Source: JABDIP01 sp965237625 (GTDB lineage Bacteria > Pseudomonadota > Alphaproteobacteria > DSM-16000 > Inquilinaceae). From it: 64,000 nt of DNA. Shown here in pieces: positions 35,832 to 44,351 of this stretch (positions are counted from its first letter, which is position 1; every line of letters starts with the position of its first letter). The translations under genes and the position numbers were made by a program. The notes beneath the pieces were generated by a model. That model saw nothing but the letters and a program-made list of their open reading frames with translations, did not search any database and was not told the DNA's origin. The DNA is taken from assembly GCA_965237625.1 (NCBI GenBank), contig CBDEGD010000012.1:194895-258894 (forward strand), given 5' to 3'.

Positions 35832-36830
35832 CTAATACGCCACCGGGATCACCCGCCCGCTGGCCCGGGACTCGTTCGCCGCGTCGGCCAGCAGTAGCGC
35901 CCGGCGGCCGTCTTCGAAGGTGACGGCGAGGGGTTTGCGGTTTTCCACACGGGCGATGAAATCGTTGAGTTCCGCCACATAGGCTTCATCGTAGCGTTCG
36001 ATGAAGAAGTTGAGCAGCGGATCTCGGGTGCCGGTGGCGGTCTCGGTATAGCGCTCCATGGTGGTCGCCCGACGGTTGCGGGAGCGCACCATGCCCTTGC
36101 TGCCGAATGCCTCCAGCCGCTGGTCGTAGCCGTACACCGCGCGGCGCGAGCAGTTGATGTGGCAGAGTGCGCCGGACCCCGTGCGCATGACCACCATGGC
36201 GGTGTCGACGTCGCCCAGGCTTTCCGCGTTTTTGTCGAACAGGGCGCCACCGGTGGCGAAGATTTCGACCGGCTCCTCTCCCAACACATAACGGGCAAGG
36301 TCGAAATCGTGGATCATCATGTCGCGGAAAAGGCCGCCGGACACCTTGAGGTAGTCGGCCGGCGGCGGGCTGGGATCGCGGCTGGTGATGATCACCTGCT
36401 CGATTGTGCCCACTTCGCCGGCGGCGACCGCCTCGGCGACAGCGCGGTGACTGGGGTCATAGCGGCGGTTAAAACCGATCTGGATCGGCACGTCCAAACC
36501 ACGGATCTGCTCCCAGCATTCGGCCACACGGTTGCTGTCCAGATCGATGGGCTTCTCGCACAGGATCGCCTTGCCGGCCTTGGCCGAGGCGGTGATCAGA
36601 TCCACATGGGTGTCGGTCGAGGAGGCGATCAGCACCGCCTGGACCTCGTCATCGTCCAGCGCCGAGGCCACGTCGGGCGCCACCTTGGCGCCGTGCCGGC
36701 TGGCCACTTCCTCCGCCGAGGGGCCGTGGACGTCGTATACCGACACCAATTTCGCCTCGCCGCACAGCGCAAGGTTTTCGGCATGCATGCGGCCGATCCG
36801 TCCGGCGCCGAATAGTGTGAATCCGAGCAT
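35832..36830 (-). CDS. iolG: Gfo/Idh/MocA oxidoreductase, probable inositol 2-dehydrogenase
   Basis: A 332-residue NAD-dependent enzyme. The Rossmann motif is FTLFGAGRIGRMHAENLALC, the family EKP motif is ILCEKPIDLDSNR, and the catalytic-site helix is FRDMMIHDFDLARYVLGEEP. The start at 36830 has AGGGAGG. It is divergent from iolD-iolE, which supports conversion of myo-inositol to 2-keto-myo-inositol. Other polyol dehydrogenases of the same fold cannot be excluded. Confidence 0.85.
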   Translation of the reverse strand: MLGFTLFGAGRIGRMHAENLALCGEAKLVSVYDVHGPSAEEVASRHGAKVAPDVASALDDDEVQAVLIASSTDTHVDLITASAKAGKAILCEKPIDLDSNRVAECWEQIRGLDVPIQIGFNRRYDPSHRAVAEAVAAGEVGTIEQVIITSRDPSPPPADYLKVSGGLFRDMMIHDFDLARYVLGEEPVEIFATGGALFDKNAESLGDVDTAMVVMRTGSGALCHINCSRRAVYGYDQRLEAFGSKGMVRSRNRRATTMERYTETATGTRDPLLNFFIERYDEAYVAELNDFIARVENRKPLAVTFEDGRRALLLADAANESRASGRVIPVAY

Positions 36831-37146
36831 GTTTTTCCTCCCTATGCCGCCTGCATCCCCTCCTGTCATTCCCGCGAAGGCGGGAATCCAGCGGTCCTGG
36901 CAGTTCGGCCGTCAACAATGCGCCCTCTGGATTCCCGCCTTCGCGGGAATGACAGTCGGTTTGGAATTGGCAGTATAAAGCAGATCCTGTGCTGCCAACG
37001 CCCCACGATATCAGCAAAGAACGTTTGTTGCATTCTGCCTTTTGCATGGAACGAAAATGGCATAATGTGCGACGAAGGCGGCCTTAGACCGCTCCGGATG
37101 CCCAAAAAAGAAATGCACGCCGTTCATCCAGCGGGAGGAAGCTGCC
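36831..37146. promoter_or_regulatory. Divergent iolG / iolD promoter region
   Basis: 316 nt. The iolG-proximal part is filled by a dispersed repeat (36865-36953). The iolD-proximal part is AT-richer, with TGGAACG and GGCATAATG at about 37046-37066, the latter a possible -10 element. No full GGAA-N6-TTCC site is present, only a GGAA half-site. Confidence 0.5.
36865..36953. repeat. 89-bp dispersed palindromic repeat
   Basis: Inverted GTCATTCCCGCGAAGGCGGG arms around about 40 nt that end in CCTCTGG. It has exactly the same length and loop ends as 45505-45593. Confidence 0.85.
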
Positions 37147-38991
37147 ATGAAGACCATCCGCCTGACTATGGCCCAGGCCCTGGTGAAATACCTCTGCGCC
37201 CAGCGCACTGTTATCGATGGCAGCGAGGTGCCGTTGTTCGGCGGCGCGTTCGCGATCTTCGGCCATGGCAACGTGACCTGCCTGGGCGAAGCGCTGGAAG
37301 CTTCGCAGGACCAGCTGCCCACATGGCGCGGCCAGAACGAGCAGTCCATGGCCCTGGCAGCGGTGGGATTCGCCAAGGCCAAGCGGCGGCGGCAGATCAT
37401 GGTCTGCGCCAGCTCGATCGGCCCCGGCGCCACCAACATGGTGACCGCCGCCGGCGTCGCCCACGCCAACCGGCTGCCGGTGCTGTTGCTGTCCGGCGAT
37501 ACCTTCGCCAACCGGCTTCCGGACCCGGTGCTGCAGCAGGTCGAGCATTTTCATGACCCGTCCCAGACGGCGAATGACAGCTTCCGGGCGGTCGTGCGCT
37601 ATTGGGATCGGATCACCCGGCCGCAGCAATTGATGGCGTCCCTGCCCCAGGCCATCGCCACCATGCTGAGCCCGGCCGATTGCGGCCCGGCCTTCCTCGC
37701 CCTGCCCCAGGATGTGCAGGCGGAAGCCTTCGATTATCCGGCGGTGTTCTTCGAACCGAAGGTGCATCTGGTGCCGCGCCCGCGCCCCGACACTGAGCAG
37801 CTTCTTGCCGCGGCGGAGGCGCTACGGTCGGCACAGAAACCGCTGCTGATCGCCGGCGGTGGGGTGCATTATTCCCTGGCCACGGCGGAGCTGGCGGCAT
37901 TCGCCGAGCGCCATGGCATCCCGGTCGTGGAAACCATCGCCGGCCGCGCCGCCATAGTCCACGGCCATCCGCTGAATGCCGGACCCATCGGGGTCGTCGG
38001 CTCGTCCTCTGCCAATGCCCTGGCGGCGGAGGCCGATGTGGTGCTGGCGGTCGGCTCGCGGCTGCAGGATTTCACCACCGGCTCCTGGTCGGTGTTCCAG
38101 AACCCGGACGTGAAGCTGATCGCGCTCAACGCCGCCCGTTTCGACGCCACCAAGCACCGCGCTCTATCGCTGGTCTGCGACGCCCAAGCCGGGCTGACGG
38201 AACTGTCCTCGGCACTCGGCGACTGGCGAACGCCGGACGCCTGGCAGACCCGTACCGCCGAAGAATATGCCGGCTGGAACAAGACCGTCGACGAGCGCAC
38301 CGGGCCGACCAACGCCGAACTGCCCTCCTACGCCCATGTGGTCGGCGCCATCAACCGCGCCGCCGGCCCGACCGATCTGGCGCTGAGCGCGGCTGGCGGG
38401 TTGCCGGGAGAACTGGCGAAGAACTGGCGGGCGAAATCGGTCGGCACCTTCGATTGCGAATTCGGCTTCTCCTGCATGGGCTATGAGATCGCCGGCGGAT
38501 GGGGGGCGAAGATCGCCGATCCGGATCGCGAGGTGATCGTGTTCACCGGCGACGGCTCGTACATGATGCTGAACTCCGACATCTACAGCACGGTGCTGAC
38601 CGGGCATAAGCTGATCATCGTGGTCTGCGACAATGGCGGCTTCGGCGTCATCAACCGGCTGCAGAACTTCAAGGGCAACAAGTCCTTCAACAATCTGATC
38701 GCCGATTGCCGGGTCAAGGAGGCGTTCTCCGTCGACTTTGCCAAGCACGCGGAATCCATGGGCGCGGTCGCCGAGACGGTGCAGTCGGTCGCCGAATTGG
38801 AGGCCGCCTTCGGCCGCGCCAAGCAGGCCGACCGCACCGCCGTCATCGTCATCAGGACCGATCCCCATGTTTGGACCCCGGGCGATGCCTGGTGGGATGT
38901 CGGGGTGCCGGAAGTCAGCGACCGGGCTGAGATCCGCCAGGCCGCCGAGGATCATGAGAAGGCCCGCATCCATCAGCGCATCGGGGTCTGA
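37147..38991 (+). CDS. iolD: 3D-(3,5/4)-trihydroxycyclohexane-1,2-dione acylhydrolase (decyclizing)
   Basis: A 614-residue thiamine-diphosphate enzyme, the full length for IolD. The ThDP glutamate lies in WRGQNEQSMALAAVGF; the ThDP/Mg motif is FTGDGSYMMLNSDIYSTVL, ending in CDNGGFGVIN. The family N-terminus MKTIRLTMAQALVKYLCAQR is conserved. It hydrolyses the ring of trihydroxycyclohexanedione to 5-deoxy-glucuronate. It heads an operon with iolE 4 nt downstream. A GGAGG site lies upstream. Confidence 0.95.
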   Translation: MKTIRLTMAQALVKYLCAQRTVIDGSEVPLFGGAFAIFGHGNVTCLGEALEASQDQLPTWRGQNEQSMALAAVGFAKAKRRRQIMVCASSIGPGATNMVTAAGVAHANRLPVLLLSGDTFANRLPDPVLQQVEHFHDPSQTANDSFRAVVRYWDRITRPQQLMASLPQAIATMLSPADCGPAFLALPQDVQAEAFDYPAVFFEPKVHLVPRPRPDTEQLLAAAEALRSAQKPLLIAGGGVHYSLATAELAAFAERHGIPVVETIAGRAAIVHGHPLNAGPIGVVGSSSANALAAEADVVLAVGSRLQDFTTGSWSVFQNPDVKLIALNAARFDATKHRALSLVCDAQAGLTELSSALGDWRTPDAWQTRTAEEYAGWNKTVDERTGPTNAELPSYAHVVGAINRAAGPTDLALSAAGGLPGELAKNWRAKSVGTFDCEFGFSCMGYEIAGGWGAKIADPDREVIVFTGDGSYMMLNSDIYSTVLTGHKLIIVVCDNGGFGVINRLQNFKGNKSFNNLIADCRVKEAFSVDFAKHAESMGAVAETVQSVAELEAAFGRAKQADRTAVIVIRTDPHVWTPGDAWWDVGVPEVSDRAEIRQAAEDHEKARIHQRIGV

Positions 38992-38995
38992 CGCC

Positions 38996-39895
38996 ATGAA
39001 TATTCGTCTGGGGGTCGCACCGATCGGCTGGTCGAACAGCGATCTGCCCCATCTGGGCGGCGATACCACGCTGGAACAATGCCTGGCGGAAAGCCGCGAG
39101 GCCGGGTTCAGCGGCACCGAGACCGGCGTGAAATACCCACAGGACGCCGCCGTGCTCGGGCCGATCCTGGCCAAATACGAGTTGAAGCTGGCCTCGGGCT
39201 GGTTCTCCGGCGAACTCCTGTCCCATTCGGTCGAGGAGGAGAAGGAACGCATCGAGCAACAGCTCGCGACCTTCGCCGCACTCGGCGCGCCGGTCCTGGT
39301 CTATGCCGAAACCACTGGCACCGTGCAGGCCAAACGGGACACACCGGTGACCCGCCGGCCGACCCTGGCGGAGGACGATTTGCCCGCCTATGGCCGCAAG
39401 CTGACCGAACTGGCCGAACACATGGCCGGGCGTGGGGTGGCGATGAGCTATCACCACCATATGGGCACGGTGATCGAGCGGGCGCGGGAGGTCGATATGC
39501 TGATGGCCCATTCCGGCGAGGCAGTCGGGCTGCTGCTCGACACCGGCCATCTGACCTATGCCGGCGACGATCCGCTAGCGGTCACAAGGCGGCATGGCAA
39601 GCGCATCAACCATGTGCATTGCAAGGATATCCGGGCCGAGGTGCTCGACCAGTCCCGGGCCGCCGACCGGTCGTTCCTGGACGCCATCCTGGAAGGCGTG
39701 TTCACGGTGCCGGGCGACGGATGCATCGATTTCGCCGCCTTCGCCCGGGAACTGGCCGCGATCCCCTATGAAGGCTGGGTTGTCGTCGAGGCCGAGCAGG
39801 ATCCCGCCAAGGCGCCGCCCCTGGAATACTCCCGGATCGGCCACGACCATCTGGTCCGTGTTTTCACCGAGGCCGGCTTTACCATCGTGGAGTGA
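38996..39895 (+). CDS. iolE: Myo-inosose-2 dehydratase
   Basis: A 299-residue TIM-barrel protein of the AP-endonuclease-2/xylose-isomerase-like fold. Family blocks: RLGVAPIGWSNSDLPHLGGD, MSYHHHMGTVIERAREVDM, and INHVHCKDIRAEVL with the metal ligands. It dehydrates 2-keto-myo-inositol to the dione that IolD opens. It starts 4 nt after iolD, so the two are tightly coupled. Confidence 0.95.
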   Translation: MNIRLGVAPIGWSNSDLPHLGGDTTLEQCLAESREAGFSGTETGVKYPQDAAVLGPILAKYELKLASGWFSGELLSHSVEEEKERIEQQLATFAALGAPVLVYAETTGTVQAKRDTPVTRRPTLAEDDLPAYGRKLTELAEHMAGRGVAMSYHHHMGTVIERAREVDMLMAHSGEAVGLLLDTGHLTYAGDDPLAVTRRHGKRINHVHCKDIRAEVLDQSRAADRSFLDAILEGVFTVPGDGCIDFAAFARELAAIPYEGWVVVEAEQDPAKAPPLEYSRIGHDHLVRVFTEAGFTIVE

Positions 39896-39900
39896 CTGAA

Positions 39901-40740
39901 ATGACCGACACCGCCACAGACGCACCGGATCTCTCACGGCAATTCGCCGGCCAATTCGCCGTCGTTACCGGCAGCACCCAGGGGCTGGGCGAGGCCGTCG
40001 CCCGGCTGTTCGCCGCGCGCGGCGGAGCCGGGCTGGTGATCTGCGGCCGCAATGCCGCGCGCGGCGCGGCGGTGGCGGCGGACATCAATCAATTGGGCTG
40101 CGAGACCATTTTCGTCGAGTCCGACCTCGCCGACATGGACGACTGCCGCAAGATCGTGGCCACGGCGGACAACGCTTTCGGCAATGTGCACATGCTGGCG
40201 AACTGCGCCGGCATGACCGATCGCGGCACCATCCTGGATACCTCGCCGGAACTGTTCGACCAAATGTTCGCGATCAATGTCCGGGCGCCGTTCTTCCTGA
40301 TGCAGGATTGCGCGAAGATCATGATCCGGGAAGGCACGGCCGGCGCCATAATCAACGTGCTGAGCATGTCCAGCCATGGCGGCCAGCCCTTCATCACCGC
40401 CTATTGCGGCTCCAAGGGCGCGCTGGCAACGCTGACCAAGAACATCGCGTTCTCTCTGATGCGCAGGCGCATCCGCGTCAACGGGCTGAATATCGGCTGG
40501 ATGGACTCGCCGGGCGAGGACCGGATCCAGAAGGAATTTCACGGCGCCGGCGATGACTGGCTTTCGAAAGTGGAGGCCACCCTGCCCTTCGGCCGGCTGA
40601 TCAAGCCGCAGGAGGTGGCCCGGATGGTCGCGTTCCTGGCCTCGGCGGAATCCGGCTTGATCACCGGCTCGCTGATCGACTTCGACCAGTCGGTGGACGG
40701 TTGCTACGAAGCACCGCCCTTGCCGGCCGGAGCGGAATAG
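39901..40740 (+). CDS. SDR family oxidoreductase
   Basis: A 279-residue short-chain dehydrogenase. Cofactor motif VVTGSTQGLGEAVARLFAAR, NAG-equivalent LANCAGMTD, and catalytic Tyr-Lys in ITAYCGSKGALATLTK. It lies 5 nt after iolE and so belongs to the inositol operon. Its likely job is oxidation or epimerisation of an inositol isomer or a downstream keto sugar. The ATG at 39901 is preferred over an overlapping GTG at 39892. Confidence 0.9.
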   Translation: MTDTATDAPDLSRQFAGQFAVVTGSTQGLGEAVARLFAARGGAGLVICGRNAARGAAVAADINQLGCETIFVESDLADMDDCRKIVATADNAFGNVHMLANCAGMTDRGTILDTSPELFDQMFAINVRAPFFLMQDCAKIMIREGTAGAIINVLSMSSHGGQPFITAYCGSKGALATLTKNIAFSLMRRRIRVNGLNIGWMDSPGEDRIQKEFHGAGDDWLSKVEATLPFGRLIKPQEVARMVAFLASAESGLITGSLIDFDQSVDGCYEAPPLPAGAE

Positions 40741-41079
40741 CGGCTGGCCGTGCGCTGGTAAATACCAATTCCTTTTGACTTCCTCTTCCGGCGTCGTCCC
40801 CCGACTTGATCCGGGGACCCATTGCGCTGCTGCCACGAGCGTAAGGGATTCGTGTACCGACTTCGCCATTGCGGTCCATGGGCGGGCACGGAATGGGTGG
40901 CTCGATGGGTCCCCGGATCAAGTCCGGGGACGACGAATAGATGGGTCGGCGCATCCCAGCACATCATTTCACCATTCTCACAGCCCACTCAGGGTCGGTT
41001 CGGAAAATCGCCACGATTCCCGGCCAAACAGGCGCCGTCGGCTGGAGACCCGGTCGCGTAACCAATTCGAGGTCCGCCC
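40741..41079. other. Intergenic region with dispersed repeat
   Basis: 339 nt between the iol operon and the WHy lipoprotein gene. It holds one copy of the GTCCCCCGACTTGATCCGGG inverted repeat at 40791-40935. The remaining 140 nt should contain the promoter of the next gene. No gene is seen. Confidence 0.5.
40791..40935. repeat. Inverted dispersed repeat, second copy of the 30695-30809 family
   Basis: Arms of the GCGTCGTCCCC type with CGACTTGATCCGGGGACCC, facing each other around about 85 nt. It may terminate the iol operon. Confidence 0.85.
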
Positions 41080-41577
41080 ATGCGATCGCTGTTGAGACTG
41101 GCCCTGGTTTTGCTCGCCACCATCGTTTCCGGCTGCGCCGGAACCGGCCTGGTCCCCGACATCACCCCGCCACGCGTGACGTTGGCGAACCTCGAGGTGC
41201 TGGACAGCACCGCCTTTGAGCAGCGGTTCAGGATCACGCTCAGGGTGCGCAACCCGAACCCCTTCCCGCTGCCGATCACCGGGTTCAGCTTCGATCTGGA
41301 TCTGAACGGCCGGTCCTTCGCCGACGGCGTCAACAATGCGACAACGCTGATCCCGCGCCTGGGCGAGGAAACCGTCGTGGTCGATGCTTCGACCTCGGTG
41401 CTCCAGGTCGCCCAGATCATCATGGGGCTGCCTGGCCGCGACACCCTGGACTATGGCCTCGATGGTGAAATTTTTTTGCAGCGCAGTATGGGACTGAGCG
41501 TCCTGTTCAGCGAATCCGGTGAATTGAGCATTCCACGCACCTTCGGCCCTGGCAGCCGGTATATGCCGACAAGATAG
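41080..41577 (+). CDS. LEA type 2 (WHy domain) lipoprotein
   Basis: A 165-residue lipoprotein. The N-terminus MRSLLRLALVLLATIVSGC carries a lipobox ending SGC. The mature part is a WHy/LEA14 beta-sandwich (FRITLRVRNPNPFPLPITGF, SFDLDLNGRSFADG). Such proteins are linked to desiccation or stress tolerance in other bacteria and plants. The role here is inferred from the fold only. Confidence 0.85.
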   Translation: MRSLLRLALVLLATIVSGCAGTGLVPDITPPRVTLANLEVLDSTAFEQRFRITLRVRNPNPFPLPITGFSFDLDLNGRSFADGVNNATTLIPRLGEETVVVDASTSVLQVAQIIMGLPGRDTLDYGLDGEIFLQRSMGLSVLFSESGELSIPRTFGPGSRYMPTR

Positions 41578-41628
41578 GGCGGCCGGCGTAATGCGCTCAC
41601 ATATTTTTTCGGCATCCGTGTTCATTTA

Positions 41629-41643
41629 TGTTGCACTGCAACA
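41629..41643. promoter_or_regulatory. Palindrome TGTTGCA-C-TGCAACA, candidate PHA-regulator site 1
   Basis: A perfect 7-1-7 palindrome upstream of the phasin gene that overlaps a possible -35 box (TTGCAC at 41631, with TACAAC 17 nt later). A second matching site is at 41678-41692. The TTGCAnTGCAA form resembles TGC-rich PhaR operators of alphaproteobacterial phasin promoters. Confidence 0.6.
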
Positions 41644-41677
41644 ACACCCCTGATACAACCGGATGAGATCAAGCGTT

Positions 41678-41692
41678 CGTTGCATTGCAACG
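41678..41692. promoter_or_regulatory. Palindrome CGTTGCA-T-TGCAACG, candidate PHA-regulator site 2
   Basis: It shares the GTTGCAnTGCAAC core with the site at 41629-41643, 49 nt centre to centre, and would lie just downstream of the transcription start. Confidence 0.6.
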
Positions 41693-41774
41693 GGCTCAGC
41701 AGCACGGGCGAAATAATCGCGGGTGCCCGCTGGGCAGGCTTGAGCCACCCGGAATTGTCCAGGAGTTGCGTGAC

Positions 41775-42614
41775 ATGGCGACCAGAAAGTCTCCAGCACG
41801 CGGGACCGAAAGCCGTCCCGCCAAAGCCACCGCCGCCATCGGGAAGTCCCGCCCGGCAGCGAAGAAATCCCTGAAAGTCTCGGCCAAGCCGGCCACTCCC
41901 GCCCCGACCCCCGAGGCGGAGAGCAACGTTGTGCAGTTGCCTCCGGTGGAGGCCACACCGGTGACCGCCGAACCAGTGACTGCCGAAGTGCCGGCCGAGC
42001 CGGCTCCGAAGGCGGAAGAGGTTGCGATCGAAGAAATCACGGCCAAGGTCGAGACCGTCAAAGCCGAGACCGCCAAAGCCGACACCATCGTGGCGCCACC
42101 GGCGTCGATCGACGAGCCAGAGCCATTCGAAGAACTCATCCCGCTCAAGGACCATGTCGAACGCATAGCGACGACCGCCGGCACCGAGGCGGAAATCGAA
42201 GAAACCGCTGCCGAGAAAGAGGCGGCCGATGAACCAGAGGTCGAAATGACATTCAAATCCAATGCGTTTTCCGGCGCTTCCCTGTTTCCCGGATTTCCTC
42301 AGTTTCCGAACATGCTGGAGTTCCCGACCTTCGGGGCGGTCGACATGAACGCCTTCGTCGCCAGCGGCACGGCCATGGTCGAGGGCATGCAGAGCATCGG
42401 CCAGGAGCTGATGGACTTCTCGCGCAAGACGGCCGAGCGCAATGTCGAGACGACAATGGCGGTTTTCGGCGCATCGTCGGTGCAAGAGGCGATCGAGGTG
42501 CAGTCCCGTCACGCCACGGGCAGCGTCAACGATCTGGTCGCTGAGAGCACGAAGCTCTCCGGCATGGCGATGGACGTCGCCAGCAAGGCCACTTCCTCCT
42601 TTACCCGCTCCTGA
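41775..42614 (+). CDS. Phasin family protein with Ala/Lys/Glu-rich N-terminal extension
   Basis: A 279-residue granule-associated protein. Residues 1-130 are low complexity (SRPAKATAAIGKSRPAAKKS, then EPA and KAE runs). The phasin domain occupies about residues 175-275 (GTAMVEGMQSIGQELMDFSR, TMAVFGASSVQEAIEVQSRH). Start 41775 has AGGAG. It should coat polyhydroxyalkanoate granules; the basic N-terminus might bind nucleoid DNA, as in PhaM-like proteins, which is inference. A terminator follows. Confidence 0.88.
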   Translation: MATRKSPARGTESRPAKATAAIGKSRPAAKKSLKVSAKPATPAPTPEAESNVVQLPPVEATPVTAEPVTAEVPAEPAPKAEEVAIEEITAKVETVKAETAKADTIVAPPASIDEPEPFEELIPLKDHVERIATTAGTEAEIEETAAEKEAADEPEVEMTFKSNAFSGASLFPGFPQFPNMLEFPTFGAVDMNAFVASGTAMVEGMQSIGQELMDFSRKTAERNVETTMAVFGASSVQEAIEVQSRHATGSVNDLVAESTKLSGMAMDVASKATSSFTRS

Positions 42615-42668
42615 TCCGACAGGGCACACCGAACGTCCGCCGCGGGCGACCGGTGCGATCTGTTCGCC

Positions 42669-42854
42669 TCACGGCCAGTTCGGCCAATAGAAAGCGCCCG
42701 CTCCAGCATTCTGGGGCGGGCGTTTCTGATTGCAACCGATGCAGTCGCTCAACCTGTCTTCTTCACGACAGTCTTTATTGATCTTGCACAGTGGCCAGCC
42801 CTCGGCCCGACAGCCAAACAGGTCCGACCCAGAGTTCCCCGGGTCCGACCACAA
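42669..42854 (-). CDS. Possible cysteine-rich micro-ORF
   Basis: A 61-codon frame that starts 33 nt after the infA stop on the same strand. Its middle contains five cysteines in about 27 residues (CRAEGWPLC, KDC, SDCIGC), which could bind zinc. The C-terminal third runs through the phasin terminator hairpin, which argues against it. I do not recognise it. Confidence 0.25.
   Translation of the reverse strand: MWSDPGNSGSDLFGCRAEGWPLCKINKDCREEDRLSDCIGCNQKRPPQNAGAGAFYWPNWP
42691..42726 (+). terminator. Rho-independent terminator after the phasin gene
   Basis: AAAGCGCCCGCTCCAG pairs with CTGGGGCGGGCGTTTC through a 12-bp core with one G-U pair, and ends in TTT. It is symmetrical enough to work in both directions, also ending infA transcripts. 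Confidence 0.8.
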
Positions 42855-42887
42855 TGGTTATTCCGGTCCGCAGACCGGCCCACCAGA

Positions 42888-43106
42888 CTATTTGTGACGG
42901 AACGTAATGCGGCCTTTGGTCAGGTCGTACGGAGTCATCTCGACATCGACCTTGTCGCCGGGCATCACCCGGATACGGAACTTCCGCATCTTGCCCGCAG
43001 TATGCGCGATGATCTCGTGGTCGTTCTCAAGCTTTACCCTGAACATCGCGTTGGGCAGCTTCTCGACCACGGTCCCGCCGAACTGTATCAATTCTTCTTT
43101 CGCCAT
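42888..43106 (-). CDS. infA: Translation initiation factor IF-1
   Basis: A 72-residue OB-fold protein, full length for IF-1, starting MAKEELIQFGGTVVEKLPNA. It contains MFRVKLENDHEIIAHTAGKM and ends KGRITFRHK. It occupies the ribosomal A site during initiation. It is a single-gene unit here. Confidence 0.97.
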   Translation of the reverse strand: MAKEELIQFGGTVVEKLPNAMFRVKLENDHEIIAHTAGKMRKFRIRVMPGDKVDVEMTPYDLTKGRITFRHK

Positions 43107-43274
43107 TGACCCTCGCAGTGGACAATCCGTCGTGCCGAGCAACATCGGCCGATCGGCTGGTAACATCAAGTCTCGAGAGACTCCAATGCGCCGCGGGCGC
43201 GACCATAGAAGAGTCGCGCGCCAATGTCATGGTCCGTTTGGCCGATTTCGCGGCCTGGAAGCCTGATCCAGCCG

Positions 43275-44345
43275 TTATTCCAGAAGTCGGACCGTCACCG
43301 CCAGGGCATCATGGTCCGAAATCGAGCGCCCCCGAAGGTCCACCGCCGGGATCGTAACCGGCTCGGATACCGCGAGGCCCCGGGCGAAAAACCAGTCGAT
43401 CCTCCCGAGCGGTCGTGCCGTTTCGCCGTTGCGCAACCGTTGCGTCGGCTTACCGTCGTTGCAACCGGTCCAGTTGAAACCGGCATCCGCGGCGACGGTG
43501 AACAGCGGCTCATGAGGTATCGGATTCATCAGCCGATGCGGATCCTCGGCCAGTAAGTCGTCGTACCCTCCCGGCCTCTTCAGCGCCTCTCGCGGGGCGG
43601 AGGAGGTATTGAAATCGCCGCCGATAATTGCCGGTGCCCCGGGCGCGTAGTCCTCCAGCGCCTCAAGCAGATCCGCCATCTGGCCCGCACGATGGTCGGG
43701 ATCACTATGGCTTTCGAAATGGACCACGGCGAATACGACCGGGACGCCAGAGACGATCAGCGTGGCCGCCTGGGCGATCCGGCCGCCGATCCGACGTTCG
43801 CCGCGACCGCCCCGATCGCCGGAAAACCAGTGGCCGTCCCGCTCGAGCCTGATCAGGACAGGATTGCTGAGCGCATGCGGCGACAGGATCGCGCTGCCAT
43901 GGAGGCCGTGCAGATTGTCCTCTCCCGCATGGCAGGCCTGCTCGCGCTGATCGCCGAGACCAAGTTCCAGGAATTCAGCGGCAAAGGCATACCCTTGGCC
44001 GAGCCGATCAGCCAGATCCCGCGCCGTGTGGCGTTGGTGAGTCCGCGCCATCCCGCAATCGAGTTCGCAGATCAGGTTGACCGCCGCCCCCTGCCCGGCC
44101 AGCAATCCGGCCTGCGCATCCGGAAAGCGGCCACGCTCGGCATTCCAGAACAACACCCGCAACGGGTTTTGGGGTGCCTTGGCTTGCGGCGGCTGCCTGA
44201 TCTCTGCTCCCGCCAGCGCCGCGATCTCGTCATGCAGCCAGGCATGGCAATCCAAATTCGTCGGGCCGCCCAGAATTTCCGTGCGCCGGGCAAGCGACAC
44301 GGTTGGCAACCCGGCACAAATTTCGTGGATCAGGGTGGCAGGCAT
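43275..44345 (-). CDS. Endonuclease/exonuclease/phosphatase (EEP) family hydrolase
   Basis: A 356-residue protein with the EEP metal-hydrolase fold: LRVLFWNAERGRFPDAQAG, the central VVFAVVHFESHSDPDHRAGQ, IIGGDFNTSS and the terminal RSISDHDALAV, which supplies the catalytic Asp-His. No signal peptide is seen, so it is probably cytosolic. It starts 6 nt after the ABC ATPase gene, so it is part of the transporter operon. It may cleave a phosphodiester or phosphate from the imported compound. The substrate is unknown. Confidence 0.88.
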   Translation of the reverse strand: MPATLIHEICAGLPTVSLARRTEILGGPTNLDCHAWLHDEIAALAGAEIRQPPQAKAPQNPLRVLFWNAERGRFPDAQAGLLAGQGAAVNLICELDCGMARTHQRHTARDLADRLGQGYAFAAEFLELGLGDQREQACHAGEDNLHGLHGSAILSPHALSNPVLIRLERDGHWFSGDRGGRGERRIGGRIAQAATLIVSGVPVVFAVVHFESHSDPDHRAGQMADLLEALEDYAPGAPAIIGGDFNTSSAPREALKRPGGYDDLLAEDPHRLMNPIPHEPLFTVAADAGFNWTGCNDGKPTQRLRNGETARPLGRIDWFFARGLAVSEPVTIPAVDLRGRSISDHDALAVTVRLLE

Positions 44346-44351
44346 TGGCGG

